In this document: positions 50,015-59,131 of the stretch, piece after piece | How the letters are laid out: each line of letters opens with the position of its first letter | Position numbering within the stretch: position 1 is the stretch's first letter | DNA from: Streptomyces sp. S.PB5 | GTDB lineage: Bacteria; Actinomycetota; Actinomycetes; Streptomycetales; Streptomycetaceae | NCBI RefSeq assembly: GCF_030403745.1 | Contig: NZ_JAQMWP010000006.1 | Coordinates: 248,001-312,000, forward strand | Reading direction: 5' to 3' | Length of the DNA stretch: 64,000 nucleotides | Notes under the pieces: model-generated | Told to the model about the DNA's origin: nothing | What the model saw: the letters and a program-made list of their open reading frames with translations, nothing else | Database searches by the model: none | Program-made: the position numbers and the translations under genes

Positions 50015-52636
50015 ATGAGCGAGCACCGTCGCAAACCGCCGCAGCCGCAGGGAGGCGGACGTGCCGCGGCCCGACGCGGCCAGTCCGGCTCGTCCTCCGG
50101 CCGCCGTGCGGCACCGCGAGGCGCCACCGAGTCACCCTCCGCCTCGTACGGGTCGGATTCATACGGCTCGGCAGGCGAGGAGCGGCCGTACGGCGGCCGC
50201 GCCGACGCCCGCCGCGCGGCACAGAGAAGCGGGGGCGGCCGACGCAGAGCGGCCGAACCCACCGGCCGCGGCGCCCGACGCGCCGGCCCCGGCGGCCCGA
50301 GCGGTCCTGGACGGGGCCGGGCCGCCGCCTCGAACAGAAACCGGTTCATCGACTACCCGCGCGCCGGTAAGTACGGCTGGCAGCGCTGGATGCCGTCCTG
50401 GAAGCTCGTCTCCGGACTGTGCCTTGCCTTCTTCGGCGGTCTCGTGGCGATCGCGGGCATCGGGTACGCCATGGTGGGGATCCCCAGCGAGAACGCCGCG
50501 GCGAAGTCCGAGAACAACGTCTACTACTGGTCCAACGGCGATCGGATGGTCGCGACGGGAGCCGGCGCGAACCGGCAGAACGTCGACATTTCCAAGATCC
50601 CTGAGGCCATGCAGTGGGCCGTCATCTCGGCCGAGAACAAGAGCTTCTACTCCGACTCGGGCGTCGACCCCATGGGCATCGCCCGAGCCCTGGCCAACAT
50701 GGCGCGGGGCGGTGACACGCAGGGTGGTTCGACCATCACTCAGCAGTACGTGAAGAACACCTACCTGAGCCAGGAGCAGACGGTCTCCCGGAAGTTCAAG
50801 GAGATGTTCATCTCCATAAAGGTGGGCACGAAGCTCACCAAGCAGGAGATCCTCCAGGGCTATCTGAACACCTCGTACTACGGCCGTGACGCGTACGGCA
50901 TCCAGGCCGCCGCGCAGGCGTACTACGGCGTGAACGCGGAAGACCTGACGCCGAGCCAGTGCGCCTTCCTGGCTGCGCTCCTCAAGGGCCCGACGTACTA
51001 CGACCCTGTGGACAACACGAGCTACGACCCCTCGGCGACGAAGGACGCGAACACCAAGCGATCCCAGGCTCGCTGGGCCTGGATCCTCGAGCAGATGCAC
51101 AACGACAAGCATCTGACGGACACCGAGTACGAGGAAGCCACCAAGAAGTACCCCATGCCCCAGGGGCTCAAGGCGACCAAGGGCATGACCGGACAGATCA
51201 GCTACCTGGTCGACACGGCCAAGAAGTACGTCCTGGCCCACTCGGACATCTCGCAGACCGAGTTCGACAAGGGTGGCTTCCAGATCTACACGACCTTCGA
51301 GAAGAGCAAGGTTGACGCCCTCTCCAAGGCCGTGCAGAAGATCGAGAAGGATCGCCTCGACCCGGACAAGCGCGAGAAGGACAAGCATGTCCAGTTCGGT
51401 GCGGCGTCCGTGCGGCCCAACGACGGTGCGATCGTCGCGCTGTACGGCGGTGCGGGGTACGAGAACGACCACTTCAACAACAACGCGGACACCTCGGGTG
51501 TGCCCGTCGGTTCGACGTGGAAGCCGTTCGTGCTGGCGGCGGCGATGGAGTACGGAACATACAAAGACCGGGAGAACGGTGTATCGCCGCTGAGCAAGTA
51601 CAACGGCAACGACCATCTGAAGGTCAGAAACAACGACGGCACCTACGTCCTGAAGAAGGACAACTCGGTCTTCTATCAGGAGAACGAGAGTGACTATCCC
51701 TGGGGCTACATCACCCTCCGTAAAGCGATGGAGCAGTCCGTCAACACGCCGTTCGTGCAGCTCGGCATGGATGTGGGGATGAGTAACGTCCGGAAGGTGG
51801 CCAGCGCGTCCGGCATCTTGGACCAAAGCTTCGAGAACCTCAACGCGTCGTTCGCGCTCGGTACCTCGACCCCCAGCGCCATCCGCATGGCCGACGCCTA
51901 CGCGACGTTCGCCGCATCCGGTAAGCACGCGGACCCGTACTCCGTGACGGAGGTCAAGAAGGACGGGCAGCCGCAGGCGGGCTTCGAGAAGCCGAAGGTC
52001 ACGCTCGCGATTCCCGAGAACGTGGCGAATAACGTCACCAACGTCCTTGAGAACGTCATCGAGAACGGTACGGCTCAGAACGCGAAGGCCCTCGGCCGTA
52101 CGGCGGCCGGCAAGACCGGTACCACCGACAGCAACAAGTCGGCCTGGTTCGTCGGCTATACCCAGCAGCTGTCGACGTCGGTCGCGATGTTCCGAGAGGA
52201 CCCCAAGAAGAACGTCCTGCTCTCGATGAACGGCACGGCGGGCGTGGAGTCGATCCACGGTGGTGACATCCCCACCGAGATCTGGACCGAGTACATGAAG
52301 GCCGCTCTCAAGAACGCCAGCGACCCGGGCTTCCCGGAGGCCGAGAAGATCGGTGAGATCCAGGACGAGGAAGGCGCCCCGTCGCCGACCCCGACCGTCA
52401 CCGAGACGCCGAGCGCGACGCCCAGTGAGACGCCGAGCGCGACGCCCAGCCCGACCCTCACCGTTCCGTCGCCTTCGGCAACGGAGACCTGCTTCGGCTT
52501 CCAGTGCGACAACAACGGAGGCTCGAACAACGGCGGTACGGACGGCGGCACGACCTCCACACCAACAGCCACGGATACCGCCGACACCACCAGAGGCAAC
52601 GGCAATGGAGGCATTTTCGGAGGCTCGACCGGTTAG
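50015..52636 (+). CDS. Class A penicillin-binding protein (transglycosylase/transpeptidase)
   Basis: An 873-residue bifunctional cell-wall enzyme. Residues 1-125 are a basic, Arg/Gly/Pro-rich cytoplasmic tail; a membrane helix spans about 129-155. The GT51 glycosyltransferase has its catalytic glutamate at E207 in SAENKSFYSDSGVDP and the QYVKNTYL block. The transpeptidase has the active serine in STWK (500-503) and KTGTT from 700. The tail is Thr/Pro/Ser-rich and Asn/Gly-rich. It polymerises glycan strands and crosslinks them. ATG 50015 follows GAGGAG. The window's murJ and femX serve the same pathway. Confidence 0.95.
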   Translation: MSEHRRKPPQPQGGGRAAARRGQSGSSSGRRAAPRGATESPSASYGSDSYGSAGEERPYGGRADARRAAQRSGGGRRRAAEPTGRGARRAGPGGPSGPGRGRAAASNRNRFIDYPRAGKYGWQRWMPSWKLVSGLCLAFFGGLVAIAGIGYAMVGIPSENAAAKSENNVYYWSNGDRMVATGAGANRQNVDISKIPEAMQWAVISAENKSFYSDSGVDPMGIARALANMARGGDTQGGSTITQQYVKNTYLSQEQTVSRKFKEMFISIKVGTKLTKQEILQGYLNTSYYGRDAYGIQAAAQAYYGVNAEDLTPSQCAFLAALLKGPTYYDPVDNTSYDPSATKDANTKRSQARWAWILEQMHNDKHLTDTEYEEATKKYPMPQGLKATKGMTGQISYLVDTAKKYVLAHSDISQTEFDKGGFQIYTTFEKSKVDALSKAVQKIEKDRLDPDKREKDKHVQFGAASVRPNDGAIVALYGGAGYENDHFNNNADTSGVPVGSTWKPFVLAAAMEYGTYKDRENGVSPLSKYNGNDHLKVRNNDGTYVLKKDNSVFYQENESDYPWGYITLRKAMEQSVNTPFVQLGMDVGMSNVRKVASASGILDQSFENLNASFALGTSTPSAIRMADAYATFAASGKHADPYSVTEVKKDGQPQAGFEKPKVTLAIPENVANNVTNVLENVIENGTAQNAKALGRTAAGKTGTTDSNKSAWFVGYTQQLSTSVAMFREDPKKNVLLSMNGTAGVESIHGGDIPTEIWTEYMKAALKNASDPGFPEAEKIGEIQDEEGAPSPTPTVTETPSATPSETPSATPSPTLTVPSPSATETCFGFQCDNNGGSNNGGTDGGTTSTPTATDTADTTRGNGNGGIFGGSTG

Positions 52637-52659
52637 CCGCCATTTCGCCCGCCGAGGGT

Positions 52660-52673
52660 GTTTCACGTGAAAC
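52660..52673. promoter_or_regulatory. parS site between the PBP and GT87 genes
   Basis: Exact GTTTCACGTGAAAC (16-mer 52659-52674) in a 108-base gap between two genes of the same direction, without longer flanking symmetry. Confidence 0.95.
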
Positions 52674-52744
52674 ATGGGCCGTCGCACCCACCAGGTGCGG
52701 CGGCCCTCGGCGTATTCCTAGACACGTACGGCAGGATGTGCCCC

Positions 52745-54247
52745 ATGCCCAGCGCAGAATCGACGCAAGCGAGCGTGCACGAGCCGGAGCCGGTGCGGCC
52801 GACCAGGGACGACGAGATCGCCGCGAACGGCAGTGAGCTGATCGGCGGTCCCATCGGGCGGCGGGCGCTGCTCGGGACGTCCTGGTGGACTCCCGTGCGG
52901 ATCATCGCGCTCGTGGCGATCGGGATGTTCGCCCTCGGGCTGGTCCAGAAGGCGCCCTGCTACAACGGCGGCTGGTTCTTCGGCGCCAGCTCGCAGTACA
53001 CGCACGCGTGCTACTCGGACATCCCGCACCTCTACGCGGGACGCGGCTTCGCCGACGGGCTCGTGCCGTACTTCGACAAGCTCAACGGTGACATGGAGTA
53101 CCTCGAATACCCGGTCTTGACCGGTGTGTTCATGGAGGTCGCCTCGTGGCTCACGCCCGGCAGCGGCAGCATCCAGGACCAGGAGCAGTGGTACTGGATG
53201 GTCAACGCCGGGATGCTGATGGCTTGTGCGGCCGTCATCGCCGTCTGCGTGACCCGTACGCATGCGCGCCGACCCTGGGACGGTCTGCTGGTCGCTCTGG
53301 CGCCAGCCTTCGCGCTGACCGCCACCATCAACTGGGACCTGCTGGCGGTCGCTCTGACGGCCGCGGCGATGCTGATGTGGTCCCGGGGCCGCTCGCTCGC
53401 GTTCGGCGTCCTGCTGGGCCTTGCCACGGCCGCCAAGCTCTATCCCGTGTTCCTGCTCGGCCCGCTGTTCGTGCTGTGCTGGCGCGCGGGCAAGTGGCGG
53501 GACTTCGGGAAGGCGCTGGGCGGTGCTGCCGTCTCCTGGCTGGTCGTGAACCTTCCGGTGATGCTCCTCGCCTGGGACGGCTGGTCGAAGTTCTACGAGT
53601 TCAGCCAGGAGCGGGGCGTCGACTTCGGCTCCTTCTGGCTGATCCTGGCCCAGAACTCGACCGACCCCCTCAGCACCGACACGGTCAACACGCTCGCCAC
53701 GCTTCTGGTGCTCCTGTGCTGCGTCGGCATCGCCGCGCTCACCCTGACCGCCCCGCGCCGCCCACGCTTCGCCCAGCTGGCCTTCCTGATCGTCGCGGCG
53801 TTCATCCTCACCAACAAGGTCTACTCACCTCAGTACGTCCTGTGGCTGGTGCCCCTCGCTGTGCTGGCCCGGCCCAAGTGGCGGGACTTCCTGATCTGGC
53901 AGGCCTGCGAGGTGGCGTACTTCCTGGGCATCTGGATGTACCTCGCGTACACGACGAGCGCGGAAGCCCACAAGGGACTGCCTCAGGACGGCTACCACTG
54001 GGCAATCGGTCTGCACCTGCTCGGCACGCTGTACCTGTGCGTCGTGATCGTCCGCGACATCTGGATGCCGGAGCGGGACGTGGTGCGCCGGGCCGGTGAC
54101 GACGATCCCTCAGGCGGTGTCCTCGACGGCGCCGAGGACGTCTTCGTCCTCGGCCCCGCCGCCCATCCCCCGCGCCACGCCGCCCTTTTCGTAGGGCCGC
54201 AGGTGGAGTGGGGCGATCCCGCGCCTCCCGCAGACCGTTCGCTCTGA
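52745..54247 (+). CDS. GT87-type integral membrane glycosyltransferase
   Basis: A 500-residue polytopic protein of the DUF2029/GT87 group, which uses polyprenyl-phosphate mannose as donor in mycobacteria. After a 50-residue cytoplasmic head it has about ten helices. External-loop features include HLYAGRGFADGLVPYFD and EYLEYPVLTGVFM, with acidic residues suited to catalysis, and the family-like AAKLYPVFLLGPL and NKVYSPQYVLWLVPL. The acceptor is unknown. ATG 52745 follows AGGA; ATG 52736 and a frame open from 52658 (through the parS) are less likely. It lies directly after the PBP gene. Confidence 0.87.
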   Translation: MPSAESTQASVHEPEPVRPTRDDEIAANGSELIGGPIGRRALLGTSWWTPVRIIALVAIGMFALGLVQKAPCYNGGWFFGASSQYTHACYSDIPHLYAGRGFADGLVPYFDKLNGDMEYLEYPVLTGVFMEVASWLTPGSGSIQDQEQWYWMVNAGMLMACAAVIAVCVTRTHARRPWDGLLVALAPAFALTATINWDLLAVALTAAAMLMWSRGRSLAFGVLLGLATAAKLYPVFLLGPLFVLCWRAGKWRDFGKALGGAAVSWLVVNLPVMLLAWDGWSKFYEFSQERGVDFGSFWLILAQNSTDPLSTDTVNTLATLLVLLCCVGIAALTLTAPRRPRFAQLAFLIVAAFILTNKVYSPQYVLWLVPLAVLARPKWRDFLIWQACEVAYFLGIWMYLAYTTSAEAHKGLPQDGYHWAIGLHLLGTLYLCVVIVRDIWMPERDVVRRAGDDDPSGGVLDGAEDVFVLGPAAHPPRHAALFVGPQVEWGDPAPPADRSL

Positions 54248-54274
54248 GCGAACAGGGAGTGGGAGACCCACTCA

Positions 54275-54309
54275 AAAGGCCGTACACGGGCGTTCCGTGT
54301 ACGGCCTTT
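54275..54309. terminator. Bidirectional terminator between GT87 and alanine-racemase-like genes
   Basis: AAAGGCCGTACACGG at 54275-54289 pairs perfectly with 54295-54309 around GCGTT, flanked by A and T runs on either side, between convergent genes. Confidence 0.92.
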
Positions 54310-54325
54310 CGGCTGTGTACGAGGC

Positions 54326-55357
54326 TCAGCGGTCGACGAGCCGGTCGAACTGTGTGGTGGTGTGCCGGAGATGGGCCACCAGCTCCTCGCCGACCTTCGG
54401 CTCCGGTGCGTCGGAGGGCACGAACAGGATCGACACCTGCATGTGCGGCGGCTCGGCGAACCAGCGCTGCTTGCCGCCCCAGACGAACGGAGAAAGGTTC
54501 CGGTTCACCGTGGCCAGACCGGCGCGGGCGACACCCTTGGCGCGCGGCATGACGCCGTGCAGGGCCTTGGGGGCCTCCAGGCCCACCCCGTGCGACGTAC
54601 CGCCCGCCACGACCACCAGGAAGCCGTCCGAAGCCGCCTTCTGCTGCCGGTAGCCGAACCGGTCGCCCTTGGCCACGCGCGTGACGTCCAGGACCGCTCC
54701 GCGATACTCGGTGGCCTCGTGGTCCCCCAGCCACAGCCGCGTGCCGATACGGGCGCGGAAGCGGGTCTGCGGGAACTGCTGCTGGAGCCGGGCGAGGTCC
54801 TCGGCCTTGAGGTGGCTGACGAACATCGTGTGCAGCGGCAGCCGGGCCGCGCGCAGGCGGTCCATCCAGCCGATGACCTCCTCGACGGCGTCCGAGCCGT
54901 CGGTGCGGTCAAGCGGCAGATGGATGGCGAAGCCCTCCAGGCGGACGTTCTCTATGGCGGCGTGCAGCTGCGGCAGGTCCTGCTCGCTGATGCCGTGCCG
55001 CTTCATCGAGGACATCACCTCGATGACCACACGGGCACCCACGAGGCCGTAGACCCCGTCGATCGACGACACCGAGCGGATGACGCGGTCGGGCAGCGGT
55101 ACGGGCTCCTCGCCACGGCGGTAAGGCGTCAGCACCAGCAGGTCTCCGCCGAACCAGTCCTTGATGCGGGCGGCCTCGTACGTCGTGCCGACGGCGAGGA
55201 CGTCCGAGCCGAGCCGCGTGGCCTCCTCGGCCAGCCGCTCGTGCCCGAAGCCGTAGCCGTTGCCCTTGCAGACCGGGACGAGCCCTGGGAACTGGTCCTG
55301 CACGTGCTTGTGGTGCGCACGCCAGCGCGCGGTGTCGACGTAGAGCGTGAGCGCCAT
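54326..55357 (-). CDS. Alanine-racemase-fold PLP protein
   Basis: A 343-residue PLP-dependent protein of the alanine racemase type III fold. The PLP lysine is K31 in PVCKGNGYGFG, which matches the VVKADAYGHG-type site loosely. Later blocks (FAIHLPLDRTDG, RFRARIGTRLWLGD, KGDRFGYRQQKA) follow the fold. It is shorter than canonical alanine racemase (370-390) and diverges at the C-terminal catalytic tyrosine domain, so substrate and activity are uncertain. It lies 65 bases after femX on the same strand and they are probably co-transcribed, implying a cell-wall role. ATG 55357 is used. Confidence 0.8.
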   Translation of the reverse strand: MALTLYVDTARWRAHHKHVQDQFPGLVPVCKGNGYGFGHERLAEEATRLGSDVLAVGTTYEAARIKDWFGGDLLVLTPYRRGEEPVPLPDRVIRSVSSIDGVYGLVGARVVIEVMSSMKRHGISEQDLPQLHAAIENVRLEGFAIHLPLDRTDGSDAVEEVIGWMDRLRAARLPLHTMFVSHLKAEDLARLQQQFPQTRFRARIGTRLWLGDHEATEYRGAVLDVTRVAKGDRFGYRQQKAASDGFLVVVAGGTSHGVGLEAPKALHGVMPRAKGVARAGLATVNRNLSPFVWGGKQRWFAEPPHMQVSILFVPSDAPEPKVGEELVAHLRHTTTQFDRLVDR

Positions 55358-55422
55358 GGCCGGCCCTGGAACCTTTCTCGTGGCTGCGGTGTATCAGAGG
55401 TATGAAAACGAATTGTGGTGGC

Positions 55423-56544
55423 TCAGCGACGCGACATGTAGATGTCGAGCGCCTTGTGGAGCAGCTTGTTCAGCGGGAAGTCCCACTCGCCGAGGTACTC
55501 GGCGGCCTGACCGCCGGTGCCGACCTTGAACTGGATCAGGCCGAAGAGGTGGTCGGTCTCGTCCAGCGAGTCGGAGATGCCACGCAGGTCGTAGACGGTC
55601 GCGCCGAGCGCGTAGGCGTCGCGCAGCATCCGCCACTGCATCGCGTTCGAGGGCCGGACCTCACGGCCGATGTTGTCGGAGGCTCCGTAGGAGTACCAGA
55701 CGTGCCCGCCGACGATCAGCATGGTCGCCGCCGACAGGTTCACACCGTTGTGCCGGGCGAAGTACAGCCGCATCCGGTTGGGGTCCTCGGTGTTGAGGGC
55801 CGTCCACATGCGCTGGAAGTACGACAGCGGGCGGGGCCGGAAGTGGTCGCGCACGGCCGTGATCTCGTACAGCCGCTGCCATTCCTCGAGGTCGTGGTAG
55901 CCGCCCTGGACGACCTCGACGCCGGCCTTCTCGGCCTTCTTGATGTTGCGGCGCCAGAGCTGGTTGAAGTTCTTGTGGACCTCTTCCAGGGAGCGGTTCG
56001 CCAGCGGCACCTGGTAGACGTAGCGCGGCTGGACGTCGCCGAAGCCCGCTCCGCCGTCCTCGCCCTGCTGCCAGCCCATCCGACGGAGCTTGTCGGCGAC
56101 CTCGAAGGCGCGCGGCTCGATGAAGTCGGCCTCGATGTCGCGCAGCCGCTTCACGTCGGGGTTCTGGATGCCCGCCTTGATGGAGGTGGCCTCCCAGCGC
56201 CGGATGATCACCGGCGGGCCCATCTTCACGGAGAAGGCGCCCTGGTGCTTGAGGTGGGCGAGCATCGGTTCCAGCCAGTCCGTCAGATTCGGCGCGAACC
56301 AGTTGATGACCGGGCCCTCGGGCAGATAGGCGAGATAGCGCTTGATCTTCGGGAGCTGCCGGTAGAGGACGAGGCCCGCACCGACCATCTCGCCGGTCTT
56401 GTCGTCGAACCAGCCGAGGTTCTCCGAACGCCACTCCGCCTTGACGTCTGCCCAGGCCGGAACCTGCATGTGGCTCGCCGCCGGCAGGCTCTGGATGTAG
56501 GCCAGATGCTGCTCGCGACTGATCGTCCTCAGGGTCAGGCTCAT
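55423..56544 (-). CDS. femX: FemX-like peptidoglycan bridge aminoacyltransferase
   Basis: A 373-residue Fem-family enzyme that adds the first amino acid of the peptidoglycan cross-bridge to lipid II, using aminoacyl-tRNA. The chain shows the paired GNAT-like halves: QVPAWADVKAEW and GAGLVLYRQLPKIKRYLAYL in the first; GVNLSAATMLIVGGHVWYSYGA and HLFGLIQFKVGTGGQ in the second. The two-helix coiled arm is weak, as in Streptomyces FemX. In S. coelicolor this gene is known to be required for growth (first Gly of the bridge). ATG 56544 with GAGGAGCG is chosen over the longer frame from 56664. Confidence 0.93.
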   Translation of the reverse strand: MSLTLRTISREQHLAYIQSLPAASHMQVPAWADVKAEWRSENLGWFDDKTGEMVGAGLVLYRQLPKIKRYLAYLPEGPVINWFAPNLTDWLEPMLAHLKHQGAFSVKMGPPVIIRRWEATSIKAGIQNPDVKRLRDIEADFIEPRAFEVADKLRRMGWQQGEDGGAGFGDVQPRYVYQVPLANRSLEEVHKNFNQLWRRNIKKAEKAGVEVVQGGYHDLEEWQRLYEITAVRDHFRPRPLSYFQRMWTALNTEDPNRMRLYFARHNGVNLSAATMLIVGGHVWYSYGASDNIGREVRPSNAMQWRMLRDAYALGATVYDLRGISDSLDETDHLFGLIQFKVGTGGQAAEYLGEWDFPLNKLLHKALDIYMSRR

Positions 56545-56724
56545 TCGGGGCGCTCCTCGGGCTGGTGTGTCCCCATGGGTACAGGGGCTCCGGCTCTCGC
56601 GCCGAAGCCTACTGCGCCTCGCGAGCGCCCTGACTGGGCGTACGTAACCTGCGCCCCGGCTCAACGGGCCGCCGAGGTGTTCCGTGGTGCTTTGGGTGAT
56701 GTGAAGAGGACGGTGTCCCTGGCG

Positions 56725-57039
56725 TCAGCTGATGACTCCGCCGAAGAGGCCGCCGTGCGCCATGCCGAGGAAGAAGCCGATCGCCGAGGCGCCGAGACCG
56801 AGGATCAGTCCGAAGCGCTCACGGGTCGTCTCCGAGATCCACTGGCCGTAAGCGCCGGTGAGGATCCCCACCAGCCCGGTCCAGGAGCTGAGCAGGTGCA
56901 GGCTGTGGAACATCGCCGTGATGAACGACGTGAGCCCCAGGACCAGTGTCACCGCGAGCAGGGTGTCCTGGAGGGGGTGGGGCTTGCCGTCCGTGGCGAA
57001 CAGGCCTCCGACGGTGTTGGGTCGCAATGCTTGTGCCAT
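56725..57039 (-). CDS. Small three-helix membrane protein of unknown function
   Basis: A 104-residue protein with GGAGGTG before ATG 57039. It begins AQALRPNTVGGLFATDGKP and has three predicted helices (LLAVTLVLGLTSFITAMF, SSWTGLVGILTGAYG, FGLILGLGASAIGFFLG) ending in a short GGLFGG tail. It is a conserved Streptomyces hypothetical just upstream of, and divergent from, the rpsF operon. I do not recognise a function. A longer frame from 57177 adds non-conserved residues. Confidence 0.85.
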   Translation of the reverse strand: MAQALRPNTVGGLFATDGKPHPLQDTLLAVTLVLGLTSFITAMFHSLHLLSSWTGLVGILTGAYGQWISETTRERFGLILGLGASAIGFFLGMAHGGLFGGVIS

Positions 57040-57256
57040 AGGGCACCTCCTGCGAAAGGCGGCGCATCGTAGCGCCATACACACCCGATGTGTACAGATT
57101 GTCGGTCCTGGCGGCCGGATTTCAACCGGAAGCCGGGGTGCGGGTACTCTGTACCGTCTGCACTGGTGTCTGCCCATGTCACGACCGGGACTACCGCGAG
57201 GAAGCCCCGATTGTCAGTGGCGGGCGATACCTTTGCGTACGCATCACAACCCTCCT

Positions 57257-57275
57257 GCCACGGAACGACCGTGGC
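57257..57275 (+). promoter_or_regulatory. Hairpin in the rpsF leader, possible S6/S18 control element
   Basis: GCCACGG and CCGTGGC form a 7-bp stem around AACGA, 28 bases before the rpsF start, just upstream of the AAGGAGG site. S6:S18-binding leaders occur in other bacteria; whether this hairpin is one is inference. Confidence 0.3.
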
Positions 57276-57303
57276 CGCTGAGTCCAAAGGAGGTGGGTTC
57301 CAC

Positions 57304-57594
57304 ATGCGTCACTACGAGGTGATGGTCATCCTCGACCCCGATCTGGAGGAGCGCGCCGTCGCCCCCCTGATCGAGAACTTCCTCTCCGTCGTCCGTGAGG
57401 GCAACGGAAAGGTCGAGAAGGTCGACACCTGGGGCCGTCGTCGTCTCTCGTACGAGATCAAGAAGAAGCCCGAGGGCATCTACTCGGTCATCGACCTGCA
57501 GGCCGAGCCTGCGGTCGTCAAGGAGCTCGACCGCCAGATGAACCTGAACGAGTCGGTCCTCCGGACCAAGGTCCTCCGTCCCGAGACCCACTGA
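57304..57594 (+). CDS. rpsF: Small ribosomal subunit protein bS6
   Basis: A 96-residue ribosomal protein beginning MRHYEVMVILDPDLEERAV and containing VDTWGRRRLSYEIKKKPEG, the family core. It binds with bS18 (rpsR, third gene of this operon) on the 30S platform. ATG 57304 has a strong AAGGAGG site. The operon continues with ssb, rpsR and rplI, a conserved set. Confidence 0.98.
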   Translation: MRHYEVMVILDPDLEERAVAPLIENFLSVVREGNGKVEKVDTWGRRRLSYEIKKKPEGIYSVIDLQAEPAVVKELDRQMNLNESVLRTKVLRPETH

Positions 57595-57675
57595 GCTCTT
57601 CCGCTCAGCTGATCCCGGGATTCGAGTAGCAGCACCACAAAGCAGCCAGCAGCAAACCCGCCGAGAGGTTCCCCC

Positions 57676-58272
57676 ATGGCAGGCGAGACCGTCATCACGG
57701 TCGTCGGCAATCTTGTCGATGACCCCGAGCTGCGCTTCACCCCCTCCGGTGCGGCGGTCGCGAAGTTCCGTGTCGCGTCCACCCCCCGCACCTTCGACCG
57801 TCAGACCAATGAGTGGAAGGACGGCGAGAGCCTGTTCCTGACCTGCTCGGTCTGGCGTCAGGCGGCGGAGAACGTCGCGGAGTCGCTCCAGCGAGGCATG
57901 CGCGTCATCGTGCAGGGCCGGCTGAAGCAGCGGTCCTACGAGGACCGTGAGGGCGTCAAGCGCACGGTCTACGAGCTGGACGTCGAGGAAGTCGGCGCCA
58001 GTCTGCGCAATGCCACGGCCAAGGTCACCAAGACTGCCGGCGGTGCCGGCCGTGGTGGCCAGGGTGGTTACGGCGGCGGTGGTGGCCAGGGTGGCGGCGG
58101 CTGGGGTGGAAACTCCGGCGGCGGCCAGCAGGGCGGCGGCGCTCCTGCCGACGACCCGTGGGCGACCGGCGCTCCCGCCGGTGGCAACCAGGGCGGCGGC
58201 GGTGGCGGCGGCTGGGGTGGAAACTCCGGCGGCGGCGCTGGCGGCGGCTACTCGGACGAGCCCCCCTTCTAG
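57676..58272 (+). CDS. ssb: Single-stranded DNA-binding protein SsbA
   Basis: A 198-residue tetrameric protein that coats single-stranded DNA during replication and repair. The OB-fold covers residues 1-110 (AGETVITVVGNLVDDPELRF, LTCSVWRQAAENVAES). Residues 118-190 are a Gly-rich linker with GGGGQGGGGWGGNSGGG-type repeats, longer than in E. coli. The tail is SDEPPF, the partner-recruiting tip. ATG 57676 follows GAGAGG. It lies between rpsF and rpsR. Confidence 0.97.
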   Translation: MAGETVITVVGNLVDDPELRFTPSGAAVAKFRVASTPRTFDRQTNEWKDGESLFLTCSVWRQAAENVAESLQRGMRVIVQGRLKQRSYEDREGVKRTVYELDVEEVGASLRNATAKVTKTAGGAGRGGQGGYGGGGGQGGGGWGGNSGGGQQGGGAPADDPWATGAPAGGNQGGGGGGGWGGNSGGGAGGGYSDEPPF

Positions 58273-58329
58273 GCCTTCGGGCCGAGGGTGGGTCGTACCC
58301 ACACTTCTTGATCACACAGGAGAAACACC

Positions 58330-58566
58330 ATGGCGAAGCCGCCTGTGCGCAAGCCTAAGAAGAAGGTCTGCGCTTTCTGCAAGGACAAGGTCACGTACGT
58401 GGACTACAAGGACACGAACATGCTGCGGAAGTTCATTTCCGACCGCGGCAAGATCCGTGCCCGCCGCGTGACCGGCAACTGCACGCAGCACCAGCGTGAC
58501 GTCGCCACGGCCGTCAAGAACAGCCGTGAGATGGCGCTGCTGCCCTACACCTCCACTGCGCGATAA
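58330..58566 (+). CDS. rpsR: Small ribosomal subunit protein bS18, zinc-ribbon form
   Basis: A 78-residue ribosomal protein. It retains the metal-binding residues C14, C17, C51 and H54 (CAFC, then CTQH), so it is the zinc-dependent form. Streptomyces often carries a second, cysteine-free copy elsewhere under zinc control; that copy is not in this window. AGGAGA precedes the ATG. It partners with bS6. Confidence 0.97.
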   Translation: MAKPPVRKPKKKVCAFCKDKVTYVDYKDTNMLRKFISDRGKIRARRVTGNCTQHQRDVATAVKNSREMALLPYTSTAR

Positions 58567-58584
58567 GGGAAGGGTGACCGAAAC

Positions 58585-59031
58585 ATGAAGATCATCCTCA
58601 CCCACGAGGTCTCCGGCCTCGGTGCCGCGGGCGACGTCGTCGACGTCAAGGACGGTTACGCTCGCAACTACCTGATCCCGCGGAAGTTTGCTATCCGCTG
58701 GACCAAGGGTGGCGAGAAGGACGTCGAGCAGATCCGTCGTGCTCGCAAGATCCACGAGATCCAGACCATCGAGCAGGCCAACCAGGTCAAGGGCCAGCTC
58801 GAGGCCGTCAAGGTCCGTCTGGCCGTCCGCTCCGGCGACGCCGGTCGTCTCTTCGGTTCCGTCACCCCGGCCGACATCGCTTCGGCGATCAAGGCTTCCG
58901 GTGGCCCCGAGGTCGACAAGCGCCGCATCGAGCTCGGTTCGCCGATCAAGACGCTGGGCTCTCACGAGACGTCCGTGCGTCTGCACCCCGAGGTTGCCGC
59001 CAAGGTCAACATCGAGGTCGTCGCGGCGTGA
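58585..59031 (+). CDS. rplI: Large ribosomal subunit protein bL9
   Basis: A 148-residue protein with two globular domains joined by a long helix: KIILTHEVSGLGAAGDVVDV, then GYARNYLIPRKFA, then a helical connector with AQ-rich residues, then GRLFGSVTPADIASAI. It sits on the side of the 50S subunit. It is the last gene of the rpsF operon; a 15-bp hairpin follows. Confidence 0.98.
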   Translation: MKIILTHEVSGLGAAGDVVDVKDGYARNYLIPRKFAIRWTKGGEKDVEQIRRARKIHEIQTIEQANQVKGQLEAVKVRLAVRSGDAGRLFGSVTPADIASAIKASGGPEVDKRRIELGSPIKTLGSHETSVRLHPEVAAKVNIEVVAA

Positions 59032-59055
59032 CGCTGCGCTCGGCTTGAGCAGCTG

Positions 59056-59088
59056 AGAAGGGCCGCACCCAAAGGGTGCGGCCCTTCT
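59056..59088 (+). terminator. Terminator of the rpsF-ssb-rpsR-rplI operon
   Basis: AGAAGGGCCGCACCC at 59056-59070 pairs perfectly with 59074-59088 around AAA, followed by TGCATT. Two parS sites come 24 bases later. Confidence 0.92.
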
Positions 59089-59112
59089 TGCATTGCGAGT
59101 GCGCCGAAGTGT

Positions 59113-59126
59113 GTTTCACGTGAAAC
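59113..59126. promoter_or_regulatory. parS site (first of a tight pair)
   Basis: Exact GTTTCACGTGAAAC, in the gap between the rplI terminator and the convergent MATE gene. Confidence 0.95.
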
Positions 59127-59131
59127 CAGCT

